Source of the DNA: Streptomyces sp. ISL-100
GTDB taxonomy: Bacteria; Actinomycetota; Actinomycetes; Streptomycetales; Streptomycetaceae
Direction of reading: 5' to 3'
DNA length: 64,000 bases
Assembly (NCBI RefSeq): GCF_018614615.1
Contig: NZ_JAGGOK010000031.1
Span: forward strand, 92,757 to 156,756
Under the pieces are notes generated by a model, which did no database searches, was not told the DNA's origin, and saw only the letters and a program-made list of their open reading frames with translations. The translations under genes and the position numbers were made by a program. Each line of letters begins with the position of its first letter. Positions within the stretch are counted from its first letter, which is position 1. Shown here piece by piece: positions 25,077 to 33,339 of the stretch.

Positions 25077-25130
25077 GGCGCGCCGCACCACCCTCCCCAC
25101 CAGCAACTCCCCAAGGATGGAAGCAGCCCA

Positions 25131-25415
25131 ATGCTATTGATGATCCTCATCGGTGTCGTCGTCGTGGGCCTGGTAGTCCTCGGTGTCGTCATCGCCGTGG
25201 TCGCGAGCCGACGCAACCGTCAGGGTGCCGGCCCGGCCCCCGCACCGGGCGGTTACCCGTACCAGCCCGGGTATCAGGCAGCGCCGAACCAGGCCCCGAA
25301 CCAGCCCCCGTACCAGCCGGTGCCGCAGGGCCAGGCGTATCCCACGCCTCCGCCGAACCAGCCCCCGCACACCCCCAACCCCTACACCCAACAGCCTCCC
25401 GTCCAGGGGCAGTAA
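25131..25415 (+). CDS. small single-pass membrane protein with Pro/Gln/Tyr-rich tail
   Basis: The 94-residue protein has one N-terminal transmembrane segment (residues 1-25, ILIGVVVVGLVVLGVVIAVV), a short basic stretch (SRRNRQ), and a repetitive tail built of NQAPNQPPYQP- and NQPPHTPN-like pieces. The tail is low-complexity and probably disordered. The ribosome-binding site AAGGATGGAAG precedes the ATG. Function is not known. It follows the GntR gene by 54 bp and is closed by a strong hairpin. Confidence 0.7.
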   Translation: MLLMILIGVVVVGLVVLGVVIAVVASRRNRQGAGPAPAPGGYPYQPGYQAAPNQAPNQPPYQPVPQGQAYPTPPPNQPPHTPNPYTQQPPVQGQ

Positions 25416-25426
25416 GCACCTGCACT

Positions 25427-25460
25427 CCGAATGCGCCCGGCCATGGCCGGGCGCATTCGG
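25427..25460 (+). terminator. perfect 34-bp palindromic hairpin
   Basis: The sequence from CCGAATGCGCCCGG to its mirror CCGGGCGCATTCGG is a perfect palindrome centred on GGCCATGGCC. It lies 12 bp after the small membrane protein gene and would form a very stable stem. Confidence 0.75.
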
Positions 25461-25497
25461 CATGAGGGCAGGTCGTTCTTTGTCCTCGCTGTGGAGA

Positions 25498-25524
25498 AAG
25501 TTGTAGTGGATTCCTGCGCAACTT
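25498..25524. promoter_or_regulatory. AAGTTG-N15-CAACTT inverted repeat before ROK gene
   Basis: The arms lie about 80-105 bp upstream of the ROK regulator start. The surrounding GGAGAAAGTT (25493-25502) recurs at 33181-33190 before the secreted sugar-dehydrogenase gene. Spacing of the arms differs between the sites, so a shared regulator is only a suggestion. Confidence 0.3.
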
Positions 25525-25601
25525 CTTCCCACTCCCGGCAGCCGCTGCTACGTTCCCCTCCAAAGCCAGGCATGAATGGCCGATGAGGCAGGGAGGGGCA
25601 C

Positions 25602-26792
25602 GTGAGACGGATGACGGCTCGACCCGCGAACGCGCATCAGGCGCGGCTGCTCCGCCTGCTGCGTGACGGCGGACCCAACTCCCGCGCCCAGCTCGGCGAT
25701 CAGATCGATCTCTCCCGTTCCAAACTCGCCGTTGAGGTCGACCGGCTGCTCGACACCGGTCTGGTCGTCGCCGACGGCCTCGCCGCCTCGCGCGGTGGCC
25801 GCCGCTCGCACAACATCCGGCTCGCACCCGCCCTGCGCTTCCTCGGCATCGACATCGGCGCCACCTCGATCGACGTGGCCGTCACCAACGCGGAGCTGGA
25901 GGTACTCGGTCACCTCAACCACCCCATGGACGTACGGGAAGGCCCGGTCGCGGTCTTCGAGCAGGCGCTCGCACTCGCCGCCAAACTCAAGGCGTCCGGC
26001 CTCGCCGAGGGTTTCGACGGGGCGGGCATAGGGGTGCCGGGCCCGGTCCGCTTCCCCGAAGGTGTGCCGGTCGCGCCGCCGATCATGCCCGGCTGGGACG
26101 GCTTTCCCGTACGGGAGGCTCTCAGCCAGGAGCTGGGCTGCCCCGTCATGGTCGACAACGACGTGAACCTGATGGCGATGGGGGAGCAGCACGCGGGCGT
26201 CGCACGCTCCGTGGGCGACTTCCTCTGCGTCAAGATCGGCACCGGCATCGGCTGCGGCATCGTCGTCGGCGGCGAGGTCTACCGAGGCACGACCGGCAGC
26301 GCCGGCGACATCGGCCACATCCAGGTCGAACCGGAAGGCCGCGCCTGCGCCTGCGGCAACAAGGGCTGCCTGGAAGCCCACTTCAGCGGCGCCGCGCTCG
26401 CCCGCGACGCCGAGGACGCGGCCCGCTCCGGCCGCTCGCCCGAACTGGCCGCGCGGCTCGAAGCGGCCGGACGGCTCACGGCCGCCGACGTCGCCGCGGC
26501 GGCCGCCGCCGGCGACGCCACGTCGCTCGACCTCATCCGGGAGGGCGGCAACCGCGTCGGCCAGGTCATCGCCGGACTCGTCAGCTTCTTCAACCCCGGG
26601 CTCGTGGTGATCGGCGGCGGGGTTACCGGCCTCGGTCACACCCTGCTCGCGAGCGTCCGCACCCAGGTCTACCGCCAGTCGCTGCCGCTCGCGACCGGCA
26701 ATCTGCCCATCGTCCTGGGCGAGTTGGGGCCCGCCGCCGGCGTGATCGGCGCGGCCAGGCTCATCAGCGACCATCTGTTCTCGCCTGCCTGA
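25602..26792 (+). CDS. ROK-family transcriptional regulator (NagC/XylR type)
   Basis: The 396-residue protein has an N-terminal winged helix (residues about 10-75: NAHQARLLRLLRDGGPNSRAQLGDQIDLSRSK is split by short loops) followed by a ROK sugar-kinase-like domain. That domain has FLGIDIGATSIDVAV, IGVPGPV, VDNDVNLMAMGE, the zinc-binding block ACACGNKGCLEAH and INPG-like FFNPGLVVIGGG. The GTG start at 25602 has GGGAGGGG upstream. ROK repressors respond to sugars. The gene precedes a ribose-type ABC importer and sugar-modifying enzymes on the same strand, so it probably controls them. Confidence 0.93.
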   Translation: MRRMTARPANAHQARLLRLLRDGGPNSRAQLGDQIDLSRSKLAVEVDRLLDTGLVVADGLAASRGGRRSHNIRLAPALRFLGIDIGATSIDVAVTNAELEVLGHLNHPMDVREGPVAVFEQALALAAKLKASGLAEGFDGAGIGVPGPVRFPEGVPVAPPIMPGWDGFPVREALSQELGCPVMVDNDVNLMAMGEQHAGVARSVGDFLCVKIGTGIGCGIVVGGEVYRGTTGSAGDIGHIQVEPEGRACACGNKGCLEAHFSGAALARDAEDAARSGRSPELAARLEAAGRLTAADVAAAAAAGDATSLDLIREGGNRVGQVIAGLVSFFNPGLVVIGGGVTGLGHTLLASVRTQVYRQSLPLATGNLPIVLGELGPAAGVIGAARLISDHLFSPA

Positions 26793-26855
26793 CCCCGGCC
26801 GGCGCGCACGACCGTACGACCCGTAAAGCACCAACGCACATGACCGGCTTCGCCG

Positions 26856-26900
26856 TGCCCAGCTTTGCCCTGCCCAGCTTTGCCCTGCCCAGCCATGTCC
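26856..26900 (+). repeat. three tandem 15-bp repeats of TGCCCAGCTTTGCCC
   Basis: The first two units are identical and the third has four changes. They lie in the 172-bp gap between the ROK gene and the sugar ABC ATPase gene, 65-109 bp before the ATPase start. They could be a regulatory array or simple slippage. Confidence 0.6.
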
Positions 26901-26964
26901 ATCTTGTCCTGTTCTGCCTGCCCTGCTCGCTCACCGGCCGCCGCACCAGCCGAGGGGAACCGTC

Positions 26965-28497
26965 ATGGCACCACCACAAGCAGCTCCACCCCTTCTTCTC
27001 ACGATGTCCGGCATCACCAAGTCCTTCCCCGGCGTCCGCGCCCTCGACGGCGTGGACCTGGAGGTCCAGGCGGGCGAAGTCCACTGCCTGCTCGGCCAGA
27101 ACGGCGCCGGAAAGTCCACCCTCATCAAGGTGCTCGCGGGCGTACACCAGCCCGACGGCGGCGAGATCACCTGGCAGGGCGCCACGGTCTCCCTCAAGTC
27201 GCCCATCGCCGCCATGCGCCTCGGTGTCGCCACCATCTACCAGGAACTCGACCTGGTGGAGGGCCTGTCGGTCGCCGAGAACATCTTCCTCGGCCACGAA
27301 CCGACCACCGCCGGCTTTGTCGTACGCGGCAGGGAGGCCCGCGCGTCCGCCACTGCCCTGCTGAAGCGGCTCGGGCACTGCGAGATCGACTCCGGCAGTC
27401 TGGTCGGTACGCTCTCCGCCGCCCAGCAGCAGATCGTCTCCATGGCCCGGGCGCTCTCCCACGACGTACGCCTCATCGTGATGGACGAGCCGTCCGCCGC
27501 CCTCGACCCGGACGAGGTCGACAACCTCTTCCGTATCGTCGCCGGGCTCACGGCGGACGGCGTCGCCGTCGTCTACATCTCCCACCGGCTCGAAGAGATC
27601 CGGCGCATCGGCGACCGCGTGACCGTACTCAAGGACGGACGCGCGGTCGCGGTCGGACTGCCCGCCAGAAGCACCCCGACGCGTGACGTCGTCGCGCTGA
27701 TGACCGGGCGAGATGTGGAGTACGTCTTTCCCGAGCGCCGCGCGGAACACCCCTCGGCCACCGAGCCCGTGCTCAGGGTTGAAGGGCTCGCCCGGGAAGG
27801 GGAGTTCACGGCGCTCGATCTCGACATCCGGCCCGGTGAGATCGTCGGCCTCGCCGGCCTCGTCGGCTCCGGGCGCTCCGAAGTCCTGGAGACGATCTAC
27901 GGGGCGCGCAAACCCACCGCCGGGCGCGTCCTCGTCGACGGGCGCCCCCTGCGCCCCGGCAGCGTCCGCGCCGCCGTACGCGCCGGCATCGGCCTCGCTC
28001 CCGAAGAGCGCAAGGCACAGGGCCTGTTGATGCTCGAATCCGTCACCCGCAACGTGTCCGTGTCGACCCTGTCCCGCTTCTCGCGCGGCGGCTGGCTCGA
28101 CCGTACGGCCGAACGCAAGGCCGCCCAGGCCGCCACCCGCGAACTGTCCCTGCGGCCCGGCAACCCCGACGCCCGCATCCGCACCCTCTCCGGCGGCAAT
28201 CAGCAAAAGGCCGTACTCGCACGCTGGTTGCTGCGCGGCTGCCGCGTCCTGCTGCTCGACGAGCCGACGCGCGGCGTCGACGTAGGGGCGCGCGCGGAGC
28301 TGTACGCCGTGATCCGCAGGCTGGCCGACGAAGGCCTCGCCGTACTTCTCGTATCCAGCGAAGTCCCGGAAGTCCTGGGCCTCGCCGACCGCGTGCTGGT
28401 GCTCAGGGAAGGGCGAGTCGTCCACACGGCGGCCGCCCGGGAGCTCGACGAGCACCGCGTACTCGACCTCGTGATGGAAGGGAGCCCGACGCCATGA
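26965..28497 (+). CDS. ribose-type sugar ABC transporter ATP-binding protein (two ATPase domains)
   Basis: The 510-residue protein has the tandem ATPase layout of RbsA/XylG/MglA. Domain 1 (about residues 10-245) has Walker A GQNGAGKST, a degenerate signature (LSAAQQQIVSM) and Walker B LIVMDEPSAAL. Domain 2 (about 265-505) has the degenerate Walker A GLVGSGRSEV, signature LSGGNQQKAVLARWL and Walker B VLLLDEPTRGVD. It energises uptake of a monosaccharide or cyclitol. GAGGGG precedes the ATG at 26965. The permease gene overlaps its stop by 4 bp. Confidence 0.93.
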   Translation: MAPPQAAPPLLLTMSGITKSFPGVRALDGVDLEVQAGEVHCLLGQNGAGKSTLIKVLAGVHQPDGGEITWQGATVSLKSPIAAMRLGVATIYQELDLVEGLSVAENIFLGHEPTTAGFVVRGREARASATALLKRLGHCEIDSGSLVGTLSAAQQQIVSMARALSHDVRLIVMDEPSAALDPDEVDNLFRIVAGLTADGVAVVYISHRLEEIRRIGDRVTVLKDGRAVAVGLPARSTPTRDVVALMTGRDVEYVFPERRAEHPSATEPVLRVEGLAREGEFTALDLDIRPGEIVGLAGLVGSGRSEVLETIYGARKPTAGRVLVDGRPLRPGSVRAAVRAGIGLAPEERKAQGLLMLESVTRNVSVSTLSRFSRGGWLDRTAERKAAQAATRELSLRPGNPDARIRTLSGGNQQKAVLARWLLRGCRVLLLDEPTRGVDVGARAELYAVIRRLADEGLAVLLVSSEVPEVLGLADRVLVLREGRVVHTAAARELDEHRVLDLVMEGSPTP

Positions 28498-29540
28498 CGC
28501 AGCCTGTCTCGCCGGCGCAGCAACAGCATCAGCAGGACGGACCGGCCCTCGCCACGGCCAAGACGCCCACGGACCGGCCGGGTTGGCGCAAGCTCGGGAT
28601 GCGCCTCGACGTGCGTAACATGTCGTTGCTCGGCGTGCTCGCGGTGCTTGTCGCGGTCGGCGGCTTCACGAAACCCGAGCAGTTCCTGGACAGCAGCAAC
28701 CTCCAGCTCGTCCTCACCCAGGCCTCAGTCATCGGGGTCGTCACCGTCGGCATGACCTTCGTCATCACCAGCGGCGGCATCGATCTCTCGGTGGGCGCGA
28801 TCGTGGCGCTCGCCTCGGTGTGGGCGACAACGCTCGCGACCCAGGAGTACGGCTTCGCGGGCATCCTCTTCACGGCGGTGGTCGTCGGCCTGGGCTGCGG
28901 ACTCGTCAACGGGCTGCTCATCGCGTACGGCGGGATGGTGCCCTTCATCGCGACGCTCGCCATGCTGGCCTCGGCCCGCGGACTCGCCCTCCAGATCACC
29001 GACGGCAAGACGCAGATCGTCACCGTCGAGTCCGTACTCGACCTCGGCATCCCGGACTCGTACGTCCTGGGCATTCCGCCACTCGTCCTGGTCTTCGCGG
29101 TGGTCACCGTCGTCGGCTGGCTGCTGCTCAACCGCACCACCTTCGGGCGGCGTACGGTCGCGGTCGGCGGCAACGCGGAAGCGGCCAGGCTCGCCGGCAT
29201 CGACGTACGCCGCCAGCGCCTCTACCTCTACCTGCTGTCCGGACTGTGCTGCGGAATCGCGGCCTTCCTGCTGATCATCCTGTCGGGGTCCGGCCAGAAC
29301 ACGAACGGCAACCTCTACGAACTTGACGCCATCGCCGCGGCGATCATCGGCGGGACGCTGCTCAGCGGCGGGCGGGGCACGATCGTCGGTTCCGTACTCG
29401 GTGTCCTCGTCTTCACCACGATCACCAACATCTTCGCGCTCAACAACCTGCAGAGCGACGTACAGCAGATCGCCAAGGGCGCGATCATCGTCGCCGCCGT
29501 ACTGGTCCAGCGCCGAACGGCGCGTGACGGCGAGGCCTGA
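28494..29540 (+). CDS. ribose-type sugar ABC transporter permease
   Basis: The 348-residue membrane protein follows the RbsC pattern: SLLGVLAVLVAVGGF, VTVGMTFVITSGGIDLSVGAIVALAS split over helices 2-3, GLLIAYGGMVPFIATLAM, and GRRTVAVGGNAEAARLAGID. The C-terminal AAAIIGGTLLSGGRGT is also typical. It forms the membrane channel with the ATPase encoded just upstream (ATGA overlap) and receives substrate from the binding protein at 29610. Confidence 0.92.
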   Translation: MTQPVSPAQQQHQQDGPALATAKTPTDRPGWRKLGMRLDVRNMSLLGVLAVLVAVGGFTKPEQFLDSSNLQLVLTQASVIGVVTVGMTFVITSGGIDLSVGAIVALASVWATTLATQEYGFAGILFTAVVVGLGCGLVNGLLIAYGGMVPFIATLAMLASARGLALQITDGKTQIVTVESVLDLGIPDSYVLGIPPLVLVFAVVTVVGWLLLNRTTFGRRTVAVGGNAEAARLAGIDVRRQRLYLYLLSGLCCGIAAFLLIILSGSGQNTNGNLYELDAIAAAIIGGTLLSGGRGTIVGSVLGVLVFTTITNIFALNNLQSDVQQIAKGAIIVAAVLVQRRTARDGEA

Positions 29541-29609
29541 CCGGCCTCGCACTCCACCCCGCTTCTTCCGTACGTCCACGTCTTCCCTGACCGAAGGATT
29601 GGAACCGCC

Positions 29610-30650
29610 ATGCCACAAACCAGTCGCAGAGGGCTGCTCTTCGGCACCGCAGCCGTCTCCGCGGGCGCCCTGCTCACCGCATGCACCAGCAACGAGCCCA
29701 AGGAGAAGCCGCCGGCCGCCAACAGCGAGCCGGCCGCCGCCGACGACAAGCCCGGCAAGAAGGTCACCATCGGGTTCGCCGGCCCGCAGGCAGACCACGG
29801 ATGGCTCAACGCCATCAACGAGAACGCCAAGTCGCGCGCCGAGAAGTACTCCGAGGTGACCCTGGAGATCACCGAGGGGTCGAACGACACCGCGGCGCAG
29901 ATCGGCCAGGTCCAGACGCTGATCAACAAGAAGGTCGACGTACTGGTGATCCTGCCGGCCGACGGCAAGGCGCTCACCCAGGTCGGCCTCCAGGCGATGA
30001 AGGCGGGCATCCCCGTCATCAACCTGGACCGCATCTTCGCCTCGCCGCAGGCCTACCGCTGCTGGATCGGCGGCGACAACTACGGCATGGGCCTCAACGC
30101 GGGCAACTACATCGGCGAGCAGCTCAAGGACAAGCCGAACGCCAAGGTGGTGGAGCTCGCCGGGCTCGACAACCTGGAGCTGACCAAGCAGCGCAGCCAG
30201 GGCTTCGCGGACGCCCTCAAGAACTACCCCAACGTCAAGCGCGTCGCCCGCCAGGCTGCCGACTTCACCGTCGAGTCGGGCCAGGCGAAGATGGCGCAAC
30301 TGCTGCAGGCTCAGAAGCAGTTCGACGCGCTGTGGAACCACGACGACGACCAGGGCGTGGGCGCCCTGCGCGCCATCCAGCAGGCCGGGCGCGACGACTT
30401 CCTGATGGTCGGCGGGGCGGGCGCCAAGGCCGCGATGGACGCCATCAAGGCCGACAACAGCGTGCTGAAAGCCACCGTCCTCTACCCGCCGACCATGGCC
30501 GCCTCGGCCATCGACCTGGCGCGTGCCCTCGGCCAGGGCAAGGGCGTCGGCGGCATGGCGGAGCTGGAGATTCCGGCCTCGATCACCCTCTACTCGGCCG
30601 TCGTCACCAAGGACAACGTCGACGAATACCTGCCGACGGGCTTCAGCTGA
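29610..30650 (+). CDS. sugar ABC transporter substrate-binding lipoprotein (RbsB-like)
   Basis: The 346-residue protein has a signal with twin arginines (SRRGLLFGTAAVSAGALLTAC; lipobox LTAC, Cys at about residue 23), so it is probably a Tat-exported lipoprotein. A Peripla_BP_4 sugar-binding domain follows: VTIGFAGPQADHGWLNAINE, VDVLVILPADGKALT and GIPVINLDR. It is the third gene of the importer operon. The dehydrogenase and isomerase downstream suggest that the ligand is a sugar or inositol-like compound processed by oxidation. Confidence 0.92.
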   Translation: MPQTSRRGLLFGTAAVSAGALLTACTSNEPKEKPPAANSEPAAADDKPGKKVTIGFAGPQADHGWLNAINENAKSRAEKYSEVTLEITEGSNDTAAQIGQVQTLINKKVDVLVILPADGKALTQVGLQAMKAGIPVINLDRIFASPQAYRCWIGGDNYGMGLNAGNYIGEQLKDKPNAKVVELAGLDNLELTKQRSQGFADALKNYPNVKRVARQAADFTVESGQAKMAQLLQAQKQFDALWNHDDDQGVGALRAIQQAGRDDFLMVGGAGAKAAMDAIKADNSVLKATVLYPPTMAASAIDLARALGQGKGVGGMAELEIPASITLYSAVVTKDNVDEYLPTGFS

Positions 30651-30708
30651 CCGGGCCGCCCGCCCGCCCCCACCGTGCGAGTGACCAGTTCGACGAGGAG
30701 GAATCCGT

Positions 30709-31941
30709 ATGGCCCGTAAGGAAGAGACGGAGACGGCGACGGAGACAGGTGCGGAGGCGGTCGCCGACGCCCCGCCGACGCTCGGTGTCGGCATGGTCGG
30801 ATACGCGTTCATGGGAGCCGCCCACTCACAGGGCTGGCGCACCGCGGGCCGCGTCTTCGACCTGCCGGCGCGGCCGGTCCTCGCGGCCGTCTGCGGACGC
30901 GACGCCACCGCCGTACGGGCGGCGGCGGACAAGCACGGGTGGGCGGCGGCGGAGACCGACTGGCGGGACCTCATCGCACGCGACGACGTGCAGATCGTCG
31001 ACATCTGCACGCCGGGTGACAGCCACGCGGAGATAGCGGTCGCCGCACTTGACGCGGGAAAGCACGTGCTGTGCGAAAAGCCGCTGGCCAACTCGGTCGC
31101 CGAGGCGCAGGCCATGACGGCCGCCGCCGAGCGGGCCCGCGGGCGCGGCCAGGTGGCGATGGTCGGCTTCAACTACCGCCGGGTGCCGGCCATGACGTAC
31201 GCCCGCCGGCTGATCGGGGAGGGCAGGCTGGGGGCGCTGAGGCACGTACGGGTCACTTACCTCCAGGACTGGCTCGTCGACCCGGAGTTCCCGCTGACCT
31301 GGCGCCTCCAGCGGGAGTACGCGGGCTCGGGCGCGCTCGGCGACCTGGGCGCGCACATCGTGGACCTCGCGCAGTACCTGGCGGGGGAGCCGCTGGTGGG
31401 GGTTTCGGCCATGACGGAGACGTTCGTACGGTCGAGGCCGCTGCCGGCGGGTGCGACGGCGGGGCTTTCGGGGGCCGGGGGCTCCGAACGCGGGGCGGTG
31501 ACCGTCGACGACGCGGCGCTCTTCACCGGACGGCTCGCTTCGGGCGCGCTGGCTTCCTTCGAGGCGACCCGTACGGCGGCCGGCCGCAAGAACGCGCTGC
31601 GCATCGAACTCAACGGCGAGCGCGGCTCGCTGGCCTTCGACCTGGAGCGGCTGAACGAACTGTCCTTCCACGATCACACCGAGCCCGCCGTCTCCTCCGG
31701 CTTCCGGCGGATCCTGGTGACCGAGCCCGGCCATCCGTACCTGGAGGCGTGGTGGCCGCCCGGCCACGCCCTGGGGTACGAGCACACCTTCGTCCACCAG
31801 GCGCGCGACTTGCTGCACGCCATCGCCACCGGGACCTCGCCGGAGCCGTCCTTCGCGGACGGGCTGCAGGTGCAGCGGGTGCTGGCGGCGGTGGAGGAGA
31901 GCGCCGAGAAGAACGCGATCTACACGCCCGTACTCCCGTAG
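30709..31941 (+). CDS. Gfo/Idh/MocA-family oxidoreductase
   Basis: The 410-residue NAD(P)-dependent dehydrogenase has a Rossmann domain ([18 protein letters not shown] at about residues 25-42) and the family motif [17 protein letters not shown]-terminal substrate domain follows ([35 protein letters not shown]). It would oxidise a hydroxyl of a sugar or cyclitol, or reduce the keto form. A strong ribosome-binding site GAGGAGG precedes the ATG. It sits between the ABC importer and a TIM-barrel isomerase, as in inositol or 3-keto-sugar catabolic operons. Confidence 0.92.
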   Translation: MARKEETETATETGAEAVADAPPTLGVGMVGYAFMGAAHSQGWRTAGRVFDLPARPVLAAVCGRDATAVRAAADKHGWAAAETDWRDLIARDDVQIVDICTPGDSHAEIAVAALDAGKHVLCEKPLANSVAEAQAMTAAAERARGRGQVAMVGFNYRRVPAMTYARRLIGEGRLGALRHVRVTYLQDWLVDPEFPLTWRLQREYAGSGALGDLGAHIVDLAQYLAGEPLVGVSAMTETFVRSRPLPAGATAGLSGAGGSERGAVTVDDAALFTGRLASGALASFEATRTAAGRKNALRIELNGERGSLAFDLERLNELSFHDHTEPAVSSGFRRILVTEPGHPYLEAWWPPGHALGYEHTFVHQARDLLHAIATGTSPEPSFADGLQVQRVLAAVEESAEKNAIYTPVLP

Positions 31942-31955
31942 GAGGTCGTTTCCGT

Positions 31956-32960
31956 ATGCCACGTCCCTTCACGCTCTTCACCGGCCAGTGGGCCGATCTG
32001 CCGCTGGAGGAGGTCTGCCGACTGGCCCGCGACTTCGGTTACGACGGGCTCGAACTCGCCTGCTGGGGCGATCACTTCGAGGTCGACAAGGCGCTGAACG
32101 ACCCGGGTTATCTGGAGGGTCGCCACCAACTGCTCGACAAGTACGGACTGAAGTGCTGGGCGATCTCCAACCACCTGGTCGGCCAGGCGGTCTGCGACGC
32201 GCCCATCGACGAGCGGCACCAGGCCATCCTCCCGTCGCGGATCTGGGGCGACGGGGAGCCCGAGGGCGTACGGCAGCGGGCGGCGGCCGAGATGGCCGAC
32301 ACGGCCAGGGCGGCGGCCGCCTTCGGTGTCCGTACGGTCATCGGCTTCACCGGGTCGTCGATCTGGCACCTGGTGGCGATGTTCCCTCCCGTACCGCCGC
32401 ACATGATCGAGCGGGGTTACGAGGACTTCGCCGAGCGCTGGAACCCGATTCTGGACGTCTTCGACGCGGAGGGCGTGCGCTTCGCGCACGAGGTGCACCC
32501 GAGCGAGATCGCGTACGACTACTGGACGACGCACAGGGCGCTGGAGGCGGTGGGCCATCGACCGGCCTTCGGTCTGAACTTCGACCCGAGCCATTTCGTG
32601 TGGCAGGACCTGGACCCGGTGGGCTTCCTGTACGACTTCCGGGACCGGATCTACCACGTCGACTGCAAGGAGGCCCGCAGGCGTCTCGACGGCCGCAACG
32701 GCCGGCTCGGCTCGCACCTGCCGTGGGGAGATCCTCGGCGGGGGTGGGATTTCGTGTCGGCGGGACACGGCGATGTGCCGTGGGAGGACGTATTCCGGAT
32801 GCTGCGGTCGATCGGGTACGAGGGGCCGGTGTCGGTGGAGTGGGAGGACGCCGGGATGGACCGACTCACCGGGGCCCCGGAAGCGCTTGCCACGCTGAAG
32901 CGGTACGACTTCGACCCACCGAGCGCGTCGTTCGACGCGGCGTTCGGGGGCGCCGACTAG
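31956..32960 (+). CDS. sugar phosphate isomerase/epimerase (AP-endonuclease-2-like TIM barrel)
   Basis: The 334-residue protein has the xylose-isomerase-like TIM-barrel signature. Visible are [24 protein letters not shown] (metal ligand Glu), [11 protein letters not shown] (Asp/His) and YHVDCKEA, and the end [17 protein letters not shown]. This family isomerises or epimerises sugars, keto-sugars or inosose with a divalent metal. GGAGG lies 10 nt before the ATG at 31956 and the gene follows the dehydrogenase by 14 bp, so the two act in one pathway. Confidence 0.9.
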   Translation: MPRPFTLFTGQWADLPLEEVCRLARDFGYDGLELACWGDHFEVDKALNDPGYLEGRHQLLDKYGLKCWAISNHLVGQAVCDAPIDERHQAILPSRIWGDGEPEGVRQRAAAEMADTARAAAAFGVRTVIGFTGSSIWHLVAMFPPVPPHMIERGYEDFAERWNPILDVFDAEGVRFAHEVHPSEIAYDYWTTHRALEAVGHRPAFGLNFDPSHFVWQDLDPVGFLYDFRDRIYHVDCKEARRRLDGRNGRLGSHLPWGDPRRGWDFVSAGHGDVPWEDVFRMLRSIGYEGPVSVEWEDAGMDRLTGAPEALATLKRYDFDPPSASFDAAFGGAD

Positions 32961-32962
32961 GT

Positions 32963-33100
32963 CTTTCCCCTGCCCGCCCCTTCCCGACTGGCCAGGGTCG
33001 CGAAACCAGCCCCTGCCCGGCACCTTCCAGCAGCCCCTCCGGCGTTTGAGGAGCGGGGTCTGGGGCGGAGCCCCAGCTCGGGAAGGGGCGGGTAGGGGAA
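32963..33100. repeat. dispersed inverted-repeat element, copy 4 (intergenic, complete)
   Basis: The left terminus (CCCTGCCCGCCCCTTCCCGA, 32968-32987) and the right terminus (TCGGGAAGGGGCGGGTAGGG, 33078-33097) are near-perfect inverted repeats of about 23 bp with one mismatch. Inside lie CCGGCGTTTGAGG and the hairpin CTGGGGC-GGA-GCCCCAG. It begins 3 bp after the isomerase stop and may act as a terminator. The remaining gap to 33339 holds an AAGTT-C-AACTT palindrome and no gene. Confidence 0.8.
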
Positions 33101-33179
33101 CAGCCCCGCAGGGCAGCCCGGCGGAACGCACCGCCGCCGGGGCGGTCGCCGCTGCCCGGATGACCCTTTGTCCTGCGGC

Positions 33180-33203
33180 GGGAGAAAGTTCAACTTCCCT
33201 CCC
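33180..33203. promoter_or_regulatory. palindrome centred on AAGTTCAACTT before secreted sugar dehydrogenase gene
   Basis: The core AAGTT-C-AACTT (33186-33196) is perfect and has partly symmetric GGG/CCC flanks. The decamer GGAGAAAGTT is also found before the ROK regulator gene. It is a candidate ROK operator 137-160 bp upstream of the start. Confidence 0.4.
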
Positions 33204-33339
33204 GCACAAGGGCTTTCCGTCCCGGACGAACGCAGCTAACGTCCCTGAGGTGTACAGGACATGAGTTGGTCCCGGCGTGACGGCGCACTCCGGTTCCGCT
33301 TCCCGAATCAGAGAGCTTCCCCACTTCCGGAGGACACTC

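Noticed and set aside
26856..26900. Tandem 15-bp repeats as a CRISPR-like array
   Set aside because: The units are directly adjacent with no spacers and only three copies; no cas genes are present.
28725..31172. 815-codon minus-strand frame across the sugar importer genes
   Set aside because: It is a shadow of the + strand permease, binding protein and dehydrogenase genes, which have motifs, ribosome-binding sites and operon spacing.
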